64,000 nt of DNA from Vreelandella subglaciescola (GTDB lineage: Bacteria > Pseudomonadota > Gammaproteobacteria > Pseudomonadales > Halomonadaceae). A program made the position numbers and the translations under genes. Shown here piece by piece: positions 19,687 through 33,963 of this stretch (the first letter of the stretch is position 1; every line of letters starts with the position of its first letter). The stretch is taken from the NCBI GenBank assembly GCA_030454225.1, contig JAKDRW010000003.1, positions 19,409-83,408 on the forward strand, read 5' to 3'. The notes under the pieces are model-generated. The model did not search any database. It saw only the letters and a program-made list of their open reading frames with translations, and was not told the DNA's origin.

Positions 19687-21150
19687 GTGAGTCAGCCAAC
19701 GCTTGATAACGTATTTCAGGAATGGCAGAGCAACGAAGCTCTGGCCGAACAGATGGTTCCGCTGGTGGGGCGGTTGTATCGCCAAAACAACGTCGTGGCC
19801 ACCATGTTCGGTCGTTCGCTGATCAGGCAGTCGGTGATTCGCGTTCTGAAAGACCACCGCTTTGTGCACGAAATTGAAGGCACCGAGCTGACCCTGGAAG
19901 ACACCTTTCCCATCGTCCAGGCAATGGCCGGGCTCAGCCTGGGGCCGGCCCACGTTGATGTGGGCAAGCTGGCAGTGCTGCTCAAGCGCCAAGGCGGCGA
20001 CGACGTGGATGCCTTTTTACGTAAAGAGCTGAGCGACATTGTCGATGGCTACCAGTCCGGCGCCAGCACCGGCGAGCCTCAGGACGTGGTGCTCTATGGC
20101 TTTGGCCGTATTGGCCGGCTGTTGGCGCGGGTAATGATCGAAAAGGCCGGCGGCGGCAACCTGCTGCGCCTGCGCGCGATTGTGGTGCGTGGCCGCGGTG
20201 ACGTAGCCAAAGACCTTGAAAAGCGCGCCAGCCTGCTGCGCCGCGACTCGGTGCACGGCCCGTTTGAAGGCACCATCGACGTTGACGCCGAGGCTCGCAC
20301 GCTGACCGTCAACGGCAACGTCATTCAGGTGATCTACGCCAACGCGCCGAGCGATATCGACTATACCGACTACGGCATCGATAATGCCGTGATCGTCGAC
20401 AATACCGGCATCTGGCGCGATGAAGCCGGCCTGGGGCAGCACCTTGAGTGCCGCGGCGCGGCCAAGGCGCTGTTGACCGCGCCGGGCAAGGGCGACATCA
20501 AAAATATTGTTTACGGCGTCAACCATGGCGATATCGGCGACGCCGACCGTATCCTGTCGGCGGCCTCGTGCACCACCAACGCGATTGTGCCGGTACTCAA
20601 GGTATTGAACGACGAGTACGGCGTGACCACCGGGCACGTGGAAACCGTGCACGCCTACACCAACGACCAGAACCTGATCGACAACTATCACGCAGGCGAC
20701 CGCCGCGGACGCAGTGCGGCGCTCAACATGGTGCTGACCGAGACCGGCGCGGCCAAGGCCGTGGCCAAGGCGCTGCCCGAGCTTGACGGCAAGCTGACCG
20801 GCAACGCCATCCGCGTGCCCACGCCCAACGTCTCCATGGCCATCCTCAACCTGACGCTTGAGAAGAGCACCGATGCCGAGTCGCTCAACGACTACCTGCG
20901 CGGCATGTCGATCCATTCGGCGTACCAGAAGCAGATCGACTTTGTCGACTCGGCCGAAGTGGTGTCGTCAGACTTCGTGGGCAACCGCAAAGCGGGCATT
21001 GTTGATGCCAAAGCGACGATCGCCAGCGACAATCACGCGGTGGTTTACGTGTGGTATGACAACGAATTTGGCTATAGCTGCCAGGTTATTCGCCTGCTGC
21101 AGCATATTTCCCACGTTAATTTCCTCAAACTGCCTCACGAAAACGGCTGA
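19687..21150 (+). CDS. Glyceraldehyde-3-phosphate dehydrogenase, long form with N-terminal extension
   Basis: 487 aa; GFGRIGRLLARV, SAASCTTNAIVPVLKVL, WYDNEFGYSCQVIRL; next to mfd and nqrA as in Pseudomonas (recalled synteny). Confidence 0.92.
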   Translation: MSQPTLDNVFQEWQSNEALAEQMVPLVGRLYRQNNVVATMFGRSLIRQSVIRVLKDHRFVHEIEGTELTLEDTFPIVQAMAGLSLGPAHVDVGKLAVLLKRQGGDDVDAFLRKELSDIVDGYQSGASTGEPQDVVLYGFGRIGRLLARVMIEKAGGGNLLRLRAIVVRGRGDVAKDLEKRASLLRRDSVHGPFEGTIDVDAEARTLTVNGNVIQVIYANAPSDIDYTDYGIDNAVIVDNTGIWRDEAGLGQHLECRGAAKALLTAPGKGDIKNIVYGVNHGDIGDADRILSAASCTTNAIVPVLKVLNDEYGVTTGHVETVHAYTNDQNLIDNYHAGDRRGRSAALNMVLTETGAAKAVAKALPELDGKLTGNAIRVPTPNVSMAILNLTLEKSTDAESLNDYLRGMSIHSAYQKQIDFVDSAEVVSSDFVGNRKAGIVDAKATIASDNHAVVYVWYDNEFGYSCQVIRLLQHISHVNFLKLPHENG

Positions 21151-21188
21151 TACCGGCGTGCAATAAAGCGTCTGTAACCCGCTCCACG

Positions 21189-21210
21189 CGCCACCTTAGG
21201 GTGGCGTTTT
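21189..21210 (+). terminator. Intrinsic terminator after the GAPDH gene
   Basis: cgccacc-ttag-ggtggcg-tttt. Confidence 0.75.
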
Positions 21211-21281
21211 GCGTACGCAGCAGGCGTGGCTTAACACGCCACGTGCCTGGGGGGGATGTGGTCATTGGCCGCGCTTATCTT

Positions 21282-21287
21282 TATAAT
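21282..21287 (+). promoter_or_regulatory. Candidate -10 (TATAAT) for the nqr operon
   Basis: ctttataatacgg upstream of nqrA; -35 poorly conserved. Confidence 0.4.
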
Positions 21288-21415
21288 ACGGTGGATTTTT
21301 GGGGTGGTTCGAGCACGCCTTGAACCGACTGGTAATAATCTACGCGGAAAATAAGAATTCGAATCCTTTCGAAGCCCTTATCTCCGTATATCCGATCCAT
21401 CAACTGGGCGAGACT

Positions 21416-22765
21416 ATGATCGAAGTCAAAAAAGGCCTGGATCTCCCCATCGCGGGGGCGCCGGAGCTGCGCATTACCGATGCTCAGCCGGCGCGCCACG
21501 TGGCCATCCTGGGTACTGACTATGTCGGCATGCGGCCGACAATGGAAGTCAAGGTTGGGGATAAGGTCAAGTTAGGCCAACTACTTTTCACCGATAAGAA
21601 AATTGCGGGGGTGCGCTTCACGTCACCCGCCGCCGGTGAGGTGGTCGCTATCAACCGTGGCGAAAAGCGGCGTTTGCTGTCTGTGGTGATCAAAGTCGAT
21701 GAGAGCGAAGAAGCCGTGGCCTTTACGGCGCACGAGCGTAGCGCTCTTGGTAGCCTGGAGCGCCAGACGGTCGTTGACCAGCTGGTAGACTCCGGGCTTT
21801 GGACGGCGCTGCGCACGCGTCCGTTCTCGCGTACGCCGGCACTCGACAGCACGCCCGCCGACATCTTCGTGACCGCCGTGGATACCCATCCGCTAAGTCC
21901 CGACCCCGCGGTGATCATCAACGAAGCGCCCGAGGCGTTTACCGATGGTCTGAAGGTGCTGTCCCGCCTGACCGAAGGCAAGGTTTATCTGTGCACCGGC
22001 AAAGACGCGTCGATCCCCGGCGCTGACGTCAGCGGCGTGGCTACCGAGGCCTTTAACGGGCCACACCCGGCGGGGCTTGCGGGTACGCATATCCATCATT
22101 TGTCGCCGGTCGGCCTGCACAAGCACGTTTGGCATATTGGCTACCAGGATGTGATGGCGATGGGTACGCTGTTCGCCCAGGGCAAACTCGACGTCACCCG
22201 CATCATGGCCGTGACCGGGCCGCGCGCCGTAGAGCCGCGCCTGCTGCGCACTCGTGTGGGTGCCAATACCGAGGAGCTGCTCGCCGGTGAAGTCGTCAAG
22301 CCCGATGATACGCGGGTGATTTCGGGGTCGGTGTTTTCCGGCTTTGCCACCGAAGGCAAGCTGAGCTACGCGGGGCGCTTTCACAACCAGTTCAGTCTGC
22401 TCGAAGAGGGCAACAAGCGCCTCTTCATGGGCTGGCTGTCGCCGGGTAGCGAGCGCCACTCGGTGCTGGGGATTTACCTGTCGAAGATCAAGGGGCTGAG
22501 CAACTACGCGCCGACGACGTCGACCAACGGGTCGGAGCGCGCGATGGTACCGGTTGGCGCCTACGAGCAAGTCATGCCGCTGGATATCATGCCGACTCAG
22601 CTGCTGCGTTCGCTGATCGTGGGGGACATTGAAGCTGCGATGGAGCTTGGCTGTCTGGAGCTGGACGAAGAGGATCTGGCGCTGTGCACGTACGCTTGCC
22701 CAGGCAAGTATGAGTACGGCCCCATCCTGCGCGATAACCTCACCATGATCGAGAAAGAGGCCTGA
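21416..22765 (+). CDS. nqrA: Na+-translocating NADH:quinone reductase subunit A
   Basis: [17 protein letters not shown]...; start of six-gene nqr operon. Confidence 0.95.
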   Translation: MIEVKKGLDLPIAGAPELRITDAQPARHVAILGTDYVGMRPTMEVKVGDKVKLGQLLFTDKKIAGVRFTSPAAGEVVAINRGEKRRLLSVVIKVDESEEAVAFTAHERSALGSLERQTVVDQLVDSGLWTALRTRPFSRTPALDSTPADIFVTAVDTHPLSPDPAVIINEAPEAFTDGLKVLSRLTEGKVYLCTGKDASIPGADVSGVATEAFNGPHPAGLAGTHIHHLSPVGLHKHVWHIGYQDVMAMGTLFAQGKLDVTRIMAVTGPRAVEPRLLRTRVGANTEELLAGEVVKPDDTRVISGSVFSGFATEGKLSYAGRFHNQFSLLEEGNKRLFMGWLSPGSERHSVLGIYLSKIKGLSNYAPTTSTNGSERAMVPVGAYEQVMPLDIMPTQLLRSLIVGDIEAAMELGCLELDEEDLALCTYACPGKYEYGPILRDNLTMIEKEA

Positions 22766-23991
22766 TGATGGGTATTCGACAAACGCTCGAGAATATCGAG
22801 CCGCACTTTCATAAAGGCGGCAAGTATGAAGCGTTCTACCCGCTGTTCGAAGCGGTAGACACGATGCTCTATACGCCGCCCAGCGTAACCAAGACGACCG
22901 CGCATATTCGCGACGGTATCGATCTTAAGCGCATGATGATCACCGTTTGGCTATGCGCCTTCCCGGCCATGTTTTTCGGCATGTGGAACGCCGGCTTTCA
23001 GGCCAACAGCGCCATCGACGCCGGCTCCTTGTCCATGGGCGGCTGGCGCGAAGCGCTGACAATGGTGCTGTCCGCGGGGCACAATGCCGATAGCCTGTGG
23101 GCCAACTTTGTCCTTGGGGCGACCTACTTCATACCGATCTATTTCATCACCTTTGTGGTGGGCGGCTTCTGGGAAGTGCTGTTTGCGATCAAGCGCGGCC
23201 ACGAGGTCAACGAAGGCTTTTTCGTCACCTCGATCCTGTTCGCGTTGATTTTGCCGGCGACGATTCCGCTGTGGCAGGTCGCGCTAGGCATTACCTTTGG
23301 GGTGGTGATCGGCAAGGAAGTCTTTGGCGGTACCGGCAAGAACTTCTTGAATCCGGCGCTGACGGCGCGTGCGTTTTTGTATTTTGCCTACCCGGCGCAA
23401 ATTTCCGGCGACTCGATCTGGGTGGCCGCTGACGGCTATACCGGCGCCACCGCGCTGTCCATGGCGTTTCAGGACGGCATGACCCAGCTGACCGATTCTG
23501 TCAGCTGGTGGGATGCGTTCTGGGGCTTTATTCCCGGCTCGGTCGGCGAGGTCTCCACCTTTGCCATCCTGCTTGGCGGTATCGTGCTGCTGTGGACGCG
23601 GCTGGCCTCCTGGCGCATCATGCTGGGGGTGTGTCTGGGGATGATCGCGACCAGTACGCTGTTCAACCTGATCGGTTCTGACACCAACGCCATGTTTGCC
23701 ATGCCGTGGTACTGGCACTTTGTCATCGGCGGCTTTGCCTTCGGCATGGTGTTTATGGCCACCGACCCGGTATCGGCTTCGATGACCAATCCGGGGCGCT
23801 GGATTTTTGGTGCGCTCATCGGCTTTATGACCGTGCTGATCCGCGTGGTTAACCCGGCGTTCCCCGAGGGCATCATGTTGGCGATTCTGTTTGCCAACCT
23901 GTTTGCGCCGCTGATTGACCACTTCTTTGTCCAGGCCAACATCAAACGTCGCGTTAAGCGCGTTGGCGTGCCGGCCGAGGAGACTGCCTGA
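22765..23991 (+). CDS. nqrB: Na+-NQR subunit B
   Basis: 408 aa polytopic; covalent flavin motif region [11 protein letters not shown]. Confidence 0.95.
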   Translation: MMGIRQTLENIEPHFHKGGKYEAFYPLFEAVDTMLYTPPSVTKTTAHIRDGIDLKRMMITVWLCAFPAMFFGMWNAGFQANSAIDAGSLSMGGWREALTMVLSAGHNADSLWANFVLGATYFIPIYFITFVVGGFWEVLFAIKRGHEVNEGFFVTSILFALILPATIPLWQVALGITFGVVIGKEVFGGTGKNFLNPALTARAFLYFAYPAQISGDSIWVAADGYTGATALSMAFQDGMTQLTDSVSWWDAFWGFIPGSVGEVSTFAILLGGIVLLWTRLASWRIMLGVCLGMIATSTLFNLIGSDTNAMFAMPWYWHFVIGGFAFGMVFMATDPVSASMTNPGRWIFGALIGFMTVLIRVVNPAFPEGIMLAILFANLFAPLIDHFFVQANIKRRVKRVGVPAEETA

Positions 23992-24803
23992 TGGGTAACA
24001 ACTCGATCAAAAAGACGCTGATCGTGGCGTTTGCGCTGTGTATCGTCTGCTCCGTAATTGTATCCACGGCGGCGGTAGCGCTACGCCCGCAGCAGCAGTT
24101 CAACCAGGAGCTGGACCGCAAGGCCAACATTATCCAGGTGGCCAAGCTTGGCGGCTCGGGCAAAAGCGTCGAGGATGTGTTCAACGAGCGCATCAGCGCG
24201 CGCGTCGTCGATATGCAGACCGGCGAATACACCGATGAGTTCGATCCCGAAACCTTCGACCAGTTCGAAGCGGCAACCGATCCGGCTACCGGCCGCACGC
24301 TGTCGGGGCGCAACGATCTTGCCGGCCTCTCGCAGGTGGAAAACTACGCGACGGTTTACCTGATCGACGACCCCGAAGATCCCAGCCAGATCGTCTTGCC
24401 GATTCGTGGCCAGGGCCTGTGGGGGCTGATGAGCGGCTTCTTGTCGGTCAAGGGTGATGGTAATACTATTGTCAGTATTACCTATTACGACATGAGCGAA
24501 ACGCCGGGGCTGGGTGCCGAGGTCAACAATTCACGCTGGCAGGCGCTGTGGGACGGTAAAGAAATCTACGCCGAGGGCGACGATAGCCTCTCGCCGGCGA
24601 TTCACCTGTCCAAGAGCGCCAGCGGCGAGAATGAAGTGGATGCGTTGTCGGGTGCCACGCTGACCAGTAACGGGGTCACCAACATGCTCCAGTTCTGGTT
24701 GAGCTCGGAAGGTTTCGGTAAATATCTGGCTAAGTTCCGCAGCGGTGTGAGCCAGGATGATGCTCAAAACGCCGGCGCCGAACGTGAATCGGAAGGAGCC
24801 TAA
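23991..24803 (+). CDS. nqrC: Na+-NQR subunit C
   Basis: 270 aa; [13 protein letters not shown] flavinylation motif. Confidence 0.95.
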   Translation: MGNNSIKKTLIVAFALCIVCSVIVSTAAVALRPQQQFNQELDRKANIIQVAKLGGSGKSVEDVFNERISARVVDMQTGEYTDEFDPETFDQFEAATDPATGRTLSGRNDLAGLSQVENYATVYLIDDPEDPSQIVLPIRGQGLWGLMSGFLSVKGDGNTIVSITYYDMSETPGLGAEVNNSRWQALWDGKEIYAEGDDSLSPAIHLSKSASGENEVDALSGATLTSNGVTNMLQFWLSSEGFGKYLAKFRSGVSQDDAQNAGAERESEGA

Positions 24804-24805
24804 TC

Positions 24806-25474
24806 ATGGCAGACGTTACGCCTAAAAGCGTCTTGACGACGCCGATTATTCAAAACAACCCTATTGCCTTGCAAATCCTGGGGATCTGCTCGGCGCTGGC
24901 GGTAACCACCAGCATGGGGGTGTCACTGGTAATGGCTGTCGCCGTTATCTTTGTCACCTCGCTGTCAAACTTCTTCGTCTCGCTGATCCGTAACCACATC
25001 CCGTCGTCGATCCGTATCATCGTGCAGATGACCATTATCGCGTCGCTGGTCATCGTGGTGGATCAGATTCTGAAAGCGTATGCCTATGAGATGTCCAAGC
25101 AGCTGTCGGTATTCGTCGGCCTGATCATCACCAACTGCATCGTGATGGGGCGTGCTGAAGGCTTTGCGATGACCAACTCGCCGGGGCTTTCGTTCCTCGA
25201 CGGCGTCGGTAACGGCCTTGGCTACGGTCTTATCCTGATGCTTGTAGGCTTTGTCCGCGAGCTGTTGGGATCGGGTAGCGTGTTCGGCTTTACCGTGCTG
25301 CAAACCGTGCAGGACGGCGGCTGGTACGTGGGCAACGGCCTGCTGTTGCTGCCACCGTCGGCGTTCTTTGTGATCGGCCTGTTGATCTGGGGGCTACGTT
25401 CGCTCAAGCCCGATCAGGTAGAAGAGAACGAGTTCCAGATGAAGGAAAATACTCAGCCGAAGGAGGCCGTATAA
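24806..25474 (+). CDS. nqrD: Na+-NQR subunit D
   Basis: 222 aa polytopic; operon position and sequence. Confidence 0.95.
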   Translation: MADVTPKSVLTTPIIQNNPIALQILGICSALAVTTSMGVSLVMAVAVIFVTSLSNFFVSLIRNHIPSSIRIIVQMTIIASLVIVVDQILKAYAYEMSKQLSVFVGLIITNCIVMGRAEGFAMTNSPGLSFLDGVGNGLGYGLILMLVGFVRELLGSGSVFGFTVLQTVQDGGWYVGNGLLLLPPSAFFVIGLLIWGLRSLKPDQVEENEFQMKENTQPKEAV

Positions 25475-25475
25475 C

Positions 25476-26093
25476 ATGGAACATTATCTGAGCCTGTTGG
25501 CGAAATCGATTTTCGTCGAGAATATGGCGCTGGCGTTCTTTTTGGGCATGTGTACCTTCCTCGCCGTATCGAAGAAAGTCTCGTCGGCGCTGGGGCTGGG
25601 CGTTGCGGTTATCGTCGTACTGGCGGTTACCGTTCCCATCAATAACCTGGTGTATACCTATCTGCTGCAGGAAGGCGCGCTGACCTGGACGGGGATTGCG
25701 GGCGCGGAAGACATCGATCTTTCGTTTCTGGGGCTTTTGAGCTATATCGGCGTGATTGCGGCGCTGGTGCAGATCATGGAAATGTTTCTGGACAAGTACG
25801 TGCCCTCGCTTTACAACGCGCTGGGCGTGTTTCTGCCGCTGATTACCGTTAACTGCGCCATCCTCGGCGGCGTGTTGTTCATGGTTGAGCGCCACTATAA
25901 CTTCGGTGAGTCCGTGGTCTATGGCTTTGGCGCAGGGGCAGGCTGGGCGCTGGCGATTGCCGCGCTGGCCGGTATTCGCGAAAAGCTCAAGTACAGCGAC
26001 GTACCGGCCGGCCTCCAGGGGCTGGGCATTACCTTCCTCACGGTGGGGCTGATGTCGCTGGGTTTCATGTCCTTCTCGGGCATCCAGCTTTAA
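25476..26093 (+). CDS. nqrE: Na+-NQR subunit E
   Basis: 205 aa; [34 protein letters not shown]. Confidence 0.95.
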   Translation: MEHYLSLLAKSIFVENMALAFFLGMCTFLAVSKKVSSALGLGVAVIVVLAVTVPINNLVYTYLLQEGALTWTGIAGAEDIDLSFLGLLSYIGVIAALVQIMEMFLDKYVPSLYNALGVFLPLITVNCAILGGVLFMVERHYNFGESVVYGFGAGAGWALAIAALAGIREKLKYSDVPAGLQGLGITFLTVGLMSLGFMSFSGIQL

Positions 26094-26163
26094 CGCAGCG
26101 GTTTTTCCGGCGCCGCCAGAGCCGCGCCGGAAACAGGAAAACCTCCAGCAATAGGAAACCGAC

Positions 26164-27396
26164 ATGGTTGATACATCTGTCATCTTGCTCGGTGTTGTCA
26201 TGTTCACGGTTATCGTCATCAGCTTGACGGTAATCATTTTGGCAGCCCGAAGCAGACTGGTGAGCAGCGGGGACGTGACCATTGAGGTCAACGGCGACCC
26301 CGAGAGTACGCTAAGCACGCAGGCCGGCGGCAAGCTTTTGAATACGCTGGCGGCAAACGGCATTTTCCTGTCGTCTGCCTGCGGCGGTAGCGGTACCTGC
26401 GCGCAGTGCAAGTGTCGCGTCGAAGACGGCGGCGGCGCGATCTTGCCGACCGAAGAATCGCACTTCACCATGCGCGAGAAAAAGCAGGGCTGGCGTTTGT
26501 CTTGCCAGGTGCCGGTGAAGCAGGACATGAAGATCGAAGTGCCCGAAGAGGTATTCGGGGTGAAAAAGTGGGAATGCGAAGTTATCGCCAACCACAACGT
26601 CGCCACCTTCATCAAGGAGCTTAACCTCAAGCTGCCCGAAGGCGAAGACGTAGCCTTCCGCGCCGGCGGCTACGTGCAGCTGGTGGCACCGCCCTACGAC
26701 ATCAAGTTTGCCGACTTTGATATTGACGAAGACTACCAGGGCGACTGGAAGAAATTTAATCTCTTCGATGTCTCGCACAAGAACAACGAGGAAGTCATTC
26801 GCGCCTACTCCATGGCGAACTACCCGGAAGAGAAGGGCATCCTCAAGTTCAACATCCGCGTGTCCACGCCGCCGCCGGGCACCAGCCATCCGCCGGGCCT
26901 GATGTCGACCTACGTGTTCAACATGAAGGTGGGTGACATGGTCACGGTCATGGGGCCGTTCGGCGAGTTCTTTGCCAAGGATACCGATGCCGAAATGGTC
27001 TTTATCGGCGGCGGTGCGGGCATGGCGCCGATGCGCAGCCATATCTTCGATCAGCTCAAGCGTCTGGACAGCAAGCGCAAGATCAGCTTCTGGTACGGCG
27101 CGCGCTCCTGGCGCGAGACCTTCTATAACGAAGAGTACGACAAGCTGGCCGAGGATCACGACAACTTTGAATGGCACCTGGCACTGTCCGATCCGCAGGA
27201 TGAGGACAACTGGGAAGGCCCCACCGGCTTCATTCACAACGTGCTGTACGAAAACTATCTGAAGGATCACCCGGCGCCGGAAGACTGTGAGTTCTACATG
27301 TGCGGCCCGCCGATGATGAACGCCTCGGTGGTCAAACTGCTGCTGGATCTTGGCGTCGAGCCGGAAAACATCATGCTGGATGATTTCGGTGGTTAA
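26164..27396 (+). CDS. nqrF: Na+-NQR subunit F (2Fe-2S/FAD reductase)
   Basis: 410 aa; [12 protein letters not shown] ferredoxin motif; [10 protein letters not shown]. Confidence 0.97.
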   Translation: MVDTSVILLGVVMFTVIVISLTVIILAARSRLVSSGDVTIEVNGDPESTLSTQAGGKLLNTLAANGIFLSSACGGSGTCAQCKCRVEDGGGAILPTEESHFTMREKKQGWRLSCQVPVKQDMKIEVPEEVFGVKKWECEVIANHNVATFIKELNLKLPEGEDVAFRAGGYVQLVAPPYDIKFADFDIDEDYQGDWKKFNLFDVSHKNNEEVIRAYSMANYPEEKGILKFNIRVSTPPPGTSHPPGLMSTYVFNMKVGDMVTVMGPFGEFFAKDTDAEMVFIGGGAGMAPMRSHIFDQLKRLDSKRKISFWYGARSWRETFYNEEYDKLAEDHDNFEWHLALSDPQDEDNWEGPTGFIHNVLYENYLKDHPAPEDCEFYMCGPPMMNASVVKLLLDLGVEPENIMLDDFGG

Positions 27397-27428
27397 CGCG
27401 TACGCAATAAAGTGAGTGCAAGCGTTTA

Positions 27429-27464
27429 CGGGGCTGGCCTATGCGGTCAGCCCCGTTTTTTTTG
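27429..27464 (+). terminator. Intrinsic terminator after nqrF
   Basis: acggggctg ... cagccccgt followed by T8. Confidence 0.9.
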
Positions 27465-27580
27465 GCGTTTGTTTTTTGGCCGAGAGTTCATGATAATGGC
27501 ACTTACGGATGGCGCCGTTGTCTATGAGGTGGGCGGCCTGCGCTAACGCGTATTACATCCGCGTCCAGGAGGTATTGGTA

Positions 27581-27841
27581 ATGACGATCTGGCTATTGGC
27601 ATTCGCTTTCATGCTGCTGGTAATGACCGCCATGGCGGTCGGCGTATTGATGGGGCGCAAGCCCATCGCCGGCTCCTGCGGCGGTTTGAACCAGCTGGGG
27701 ATGAAAGAGGGCTGCGATATTTGCGGCGGCAAGGATACGGTCTGCGAAGAAGAAAACCGCAAACGCCAGGGCATTAGCGCTCGCCGTCAGAGCGACGAGG
27801 GTCGCGGCGCCGACTTGGGCTATGACATTGCGCGGCGCTAG
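27581..27841 (+). CDS. nqrM: Na+-NQR maturation protein NqrM (DUF539-like)
   Basis: 86 aa; N-terminal TM and Cys-rich SCGGLNQLGMKEGCDICGGKDTVCEEE. Confidence 0.92.
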   Translation: MTIWLLAFAFMLLVMTAMAVGVLMGRKPIAGSCGGLNQLGMKEGCDICGGKDTVCEEENRKRQGISARRQSDEGRGADLGYDIARR

Positions 27842-27862
27842 ATAATCCTTTGCGTCAAGGCA

Positions 27863-27898
27863 CAAAAAAGCCCGGGCTTAATCGCTCGGGCTTTTTTT
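27863..27898 (+). terminator. Intrinsic terminator after nqrM (bidirectional type)
   Basis: aaaaaagcccgggcttaatcgctcgggcttttttt. Confidence 0.85.
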
Positions 27899-27936
27899 CG
27901 TGCTTAACTGCTGTGTAATGACGCGCGAGCTGGAAG

Positions 27937-29019
27937 CTACAGCGTATCGAGAGCGGTACGCGCCTGTTGCTGCCACGAGCCCGGCAGCGCGGCGGCTTTT
28001 TCTAGTGCCGAGCGCGCCTCGCGATGGTTATCTTGCTGCTGATATACCAGCCCCAGGTTCAGCCAGGCAACGCCCAGGGTATCGTCGATAGCGGCAGCGT
28101 GCTTAAACGCCTGCGCGGCTTTTTCGAGCCGGTTGATAGCATAATAGGCATTCCCCAGCGCGAAGTGGCCCATGGCGTTTTGCGGCTGGGCGACGCTCAG
28201 TGCCTGCCAGCTGGAAAGCGTGGCTTTGGCCCCGTGGAGCGCCTCATAGGCGCTGATCGCGTCGACTGCGCGCTTGGCGGTTACATCAGCGGGGATGCGC
28301 CCGGGTTTGGCGAGTATAAAGCCCCAGCGCTGGCTGCGCGCCCAGGTGGCATCAAAGCGCGCGAACGATAGCGTTTGCCGACGGGTTTCGCCGCTGCGCA
28401 GGGTTAGCGTTTCATCGGCCAGGTCATAGCCGATCACTACCGCGTAGTGCCACATGGGCCAGGCGGGAAGTGACAGGTTCTGCATGACTACCACCGGGTC
28501 GCCGGCGGCCACGTGGCCGAGTAATGCATCGAACGTGGGACGAACGGGGAACGCCAAGCGCTGGTGGCGGCGCGCCGTGGCCAGCATTTCCGGCTGCACG
28601 CTGCCTTCACGCCCGGGGATGAAAACCTGCACAATCAGGCTGTCGACGCTGATCTCTGCCGAGTCGTTGTCTGTGACGTCTTGCGCTTTATCGCTGTGCT
28701 CTGCCGGCGAAGTCGCTTCTGCGTTGTTGGCAGTCCAGGCGTTTCGAGACGCGTCTTGCGCAGCCGGTGAATAGTTGAGCACCGTCGCCAGCGCTGCCGG
28801 GCCGCACTGGTACTTTTCCTGAGGATAGAAGGGCACGTCGTCAAGCTCGGCGTGCGCGGGCAGCGTTTGATAGCTGCTATCGCGCAGCTCGGGGCTTGCG
28901 GCGCAGCCGCCAAGCAGCAGGGTGAGCAGTAGTAAAGACGCCAAAACGCCCGCGGGGCGGGCGTTTTGGGTCATCAGACGTAGGCGCTTCAGACGCTTAG
29001 CGGGTAAACGGGAAAACAT
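27937..29019 (-). CDS. PA2778-like C39-type cysteine peptidase lipoprotein with TPR region
   Basis: LLLGGC lipobox, YQCGPAALATVL (Cys), WHYAVVIGYD (His), C-terminal TPRs. Alternative start at MTQNARP (28974). Confidence 0.82.
   Translation of the reverse strand: MFSRLPAKRLKRLRLMTQNARPAGVLASLLLLTLLLGGCAASPELRDSSYQTLPAHAELDDVPFYPQEKYQCGPAALATVLNYSPAAQDASRNAWTANNAEATSPAEHSDKAQDVTDNDSAEISVDSLIVQVFIPGREGSVQPEMLATARRHQRLAFPVRPTFDALLGHVAAGDPVVVMQNLSLPAWPMWHYAVVIGYDLADETLTLRSGETRRQTLSFARFDATWARSQRWGFILAKPGRIPADVTAKRAVDAISAYEALHGAKATLSSWQALSVAQPQNAMGHFALGNAYYAINRLEKAAQAFKHAAAIDDTLGVAWLNLGLVYQQQDNHREARSALEKAAALPGSWQQQARTALDTL
28941..28969 (-). promoter_or_regulatory. Terminator/attenuator-like hairpin at the PA2779-like/PA2778-like junction
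   Basis: ccaaaacgcccg-cgggg-cgggcgttttgg, 12-bp perfect stem inside the 5' end of the downstream CDS. Confidence 0.6.
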
Positions 29020-29389
29020 TGGTCAGACCCAGGATGTCGGTGACTAGCAGGATGATGAACACCGCAAACAGGGCACCGATGACGCCGCCTCCGGCACCGG
29101 CCGGCATCTGGTCAAGCTGGTCGGCCATCTGCCGGGTTTCGGCATCGCTTAGCGAAGCCACACGATCCTGAACCTGGTCAACGCTTACGCCCTGGGCCAG
29201 CAGCTGTTCCTGCACGTCGGCGCGGGCCAGCACGTCGTTGATGCGTTCGCGGTCGCTTGCGGCGGAGTCCGCCTGAAGAGCAGACTGCGTGCTTACCAGC
29301 CCTGCCGTTTGGGCGGCGGCAACGGGGAGGCTGACTAGCGCCATGACGGCAATCAGCAGCATAGCTACGTAGCGACGAAGATAAGGCAT
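28997..29389 (-). CDS. PA2779-like small exported protein with C-terminal TM helix
   Basis: 130 aa; N-terminal signal peptide; SLSDAETRQMADQLDQMPAGAGGGVIGALFAVFIILLVTDILGL; start set at MPYLRRYV. Confidence 0.8.
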   Translation of the reverse strand: MPYLRRYVAMLLIAVMALVSLPVAAAQTAGLVSTQSALQADSAASDRERINDVLARADVQEQLLAQGVSVDQVQDRVASLSDAETRQMADQLDQMPAGAGGGVIGALFAVFIILLVTDILGLTNVFPFTR

Positions 29390-29615
29390 GGTTATTTTCC
29401 CTTGTTGGTAATAGTTATTGATAACAGTCGTTGTTGTGGCGTTATAGGTGAAGCAAGCGTGATGCGCCGCGTAAGCTACGCATTGGCAAAAATACGGGTA
29501 ACAAGAAGGTATTGCCAGCACCGAGCTTAGTATAGGAAGAAAGCTCGGCGTATTTAAGCCGCGGATGTGCAGTAAAGTGCCATGTTTGTATCACTGCGTA
29601 ATTTTCTGGCGGTCG

Positions 29616-30670
29616 TTAATGCAGCCGGTAAGTCCAGGCGGCCTCGGCCAGCAGACCACGCCCGCCGGCCAGGGTAATGGCCAGGTCGTGCAGGCCTTGC
29701 CACAGCGGCACCGGCGAGGCGCCCTTGACGGCCAGGTCGAGCCGCTGCGCCATCAGCAGCAGTTTGTGCAGCCGGCGCATGGGCAAGCGTTTGACCGCGC
29801 TTTGATACGCGGGGCGGCGGCGGTCAAAGATCATCGGCTTTTGCGCCTTGCAGGCATGCTCGAAGCTTTGCCCCTGCTCAAGATGCTGGTGAATAGACAG
29901 CAGCGTGCGCATTTCCCGCCCCAGCGCCCAAAGCACGATCGGCGCCTCGACGCCTTCGCTTTTGAGCCCATAGACAATCCGCGAGGCGCGGGTTACTTCG
30001 CCTTTCAGGCAGGCATCCGCCAGGTTGAAGACGTCAAAGCGGGTGCTGTCCTCGACGCCCTGGGCGATGTTATCCACGCCCACGCGCGCGTTGGCCGGCA
30101 GGATCAGCGCGAGCTTTTGCAGCTCCTGATCGGCGGCCAGCAGGTTGCCCTCGGTGCGCTCACCCAGCAGGCGTGCGGCGTCCAGGTTCAGCTGCAGGCC
30201 GTGGCGCTGGGCGCGGTCGCGCAGCCAAAAGCCCAGCCGTGAGGCATCCACCGGCCATACCGGCACAAACACGCCGTGTTTATCCAGCGCCTTGAACCAG
30301 GCGCTTTTTTGCTGCCGGGCATCCAGCTTGCCCATGCTGATCAGCAGTATGTCGTCGCCGCGGGTCAGCTGCTCGGCGTATTGGGACAGCACCTTGGCGC
30401 CGTCCTGGCCCAGCTTGTGGCGCCCCAGGCGCACCTCAACCAGCTTGCGCGTGGCGAACAGCGACAGATTGCCCGCCATTTCCAGCAGCTTTCCCCAGGC
30501 AAAGTTGGGCTCCACGTCGATCACTTCGCGCTCTTCAACGCCTGCCTGACGCGCCGCTGCGCGTACTGCGTCGCAGGCGTCGCGGTGTTGCAGCGGCTCG
30601 TCGCCTGCGACGATAACCGCCTGGGGCAAGCGCTTGGCAAGTGCGCCTTGAAGCTGGTCGGCAAATACTT

Positions 30671-30674
<4 letters not shown>
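29616..30674 (-). CDS. holA: DNA polymerase III subunit delta
   Basis: MKVFADQLQGALAKRLPQAVIVAGDEPL...; follows lptE with 4-bp overlap; conserved leuS-lptE-holA order. Confidence 0.92.
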
Positions 30675-33786
<3,112 letters not shown>

Positions 33787-33963
33787 TCATGCCTTGGGCT
33801 GCTCGCCCGATATAACCGGGCAGAGAGTGAATGATAAAAGTCGAATGTCAGACCGTTGGCTCGATTGTATCCTATGAAGGTGTAACCTTGAACGGCAAGC
33901 GGGGTTTATCCGCACCGGGCCGAAGACAACGCCGCACCCGCCCATGCGGAAAAGGAGAGCGTC

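Noticed and set aside
25404-26630. 408-aa minus-strand ORF antisense to nqrE/nqrF
   Set aside because: Overlaps two well-supported nqr genes; no recognisable domains.
28997-29521. Full 174-aa form of the PA2779-like ORF
   Set aside because: The first 44 residues precede a good signal peptide starting at MPYLRRYV; the shorter 130-aa start (29389) is preferred.
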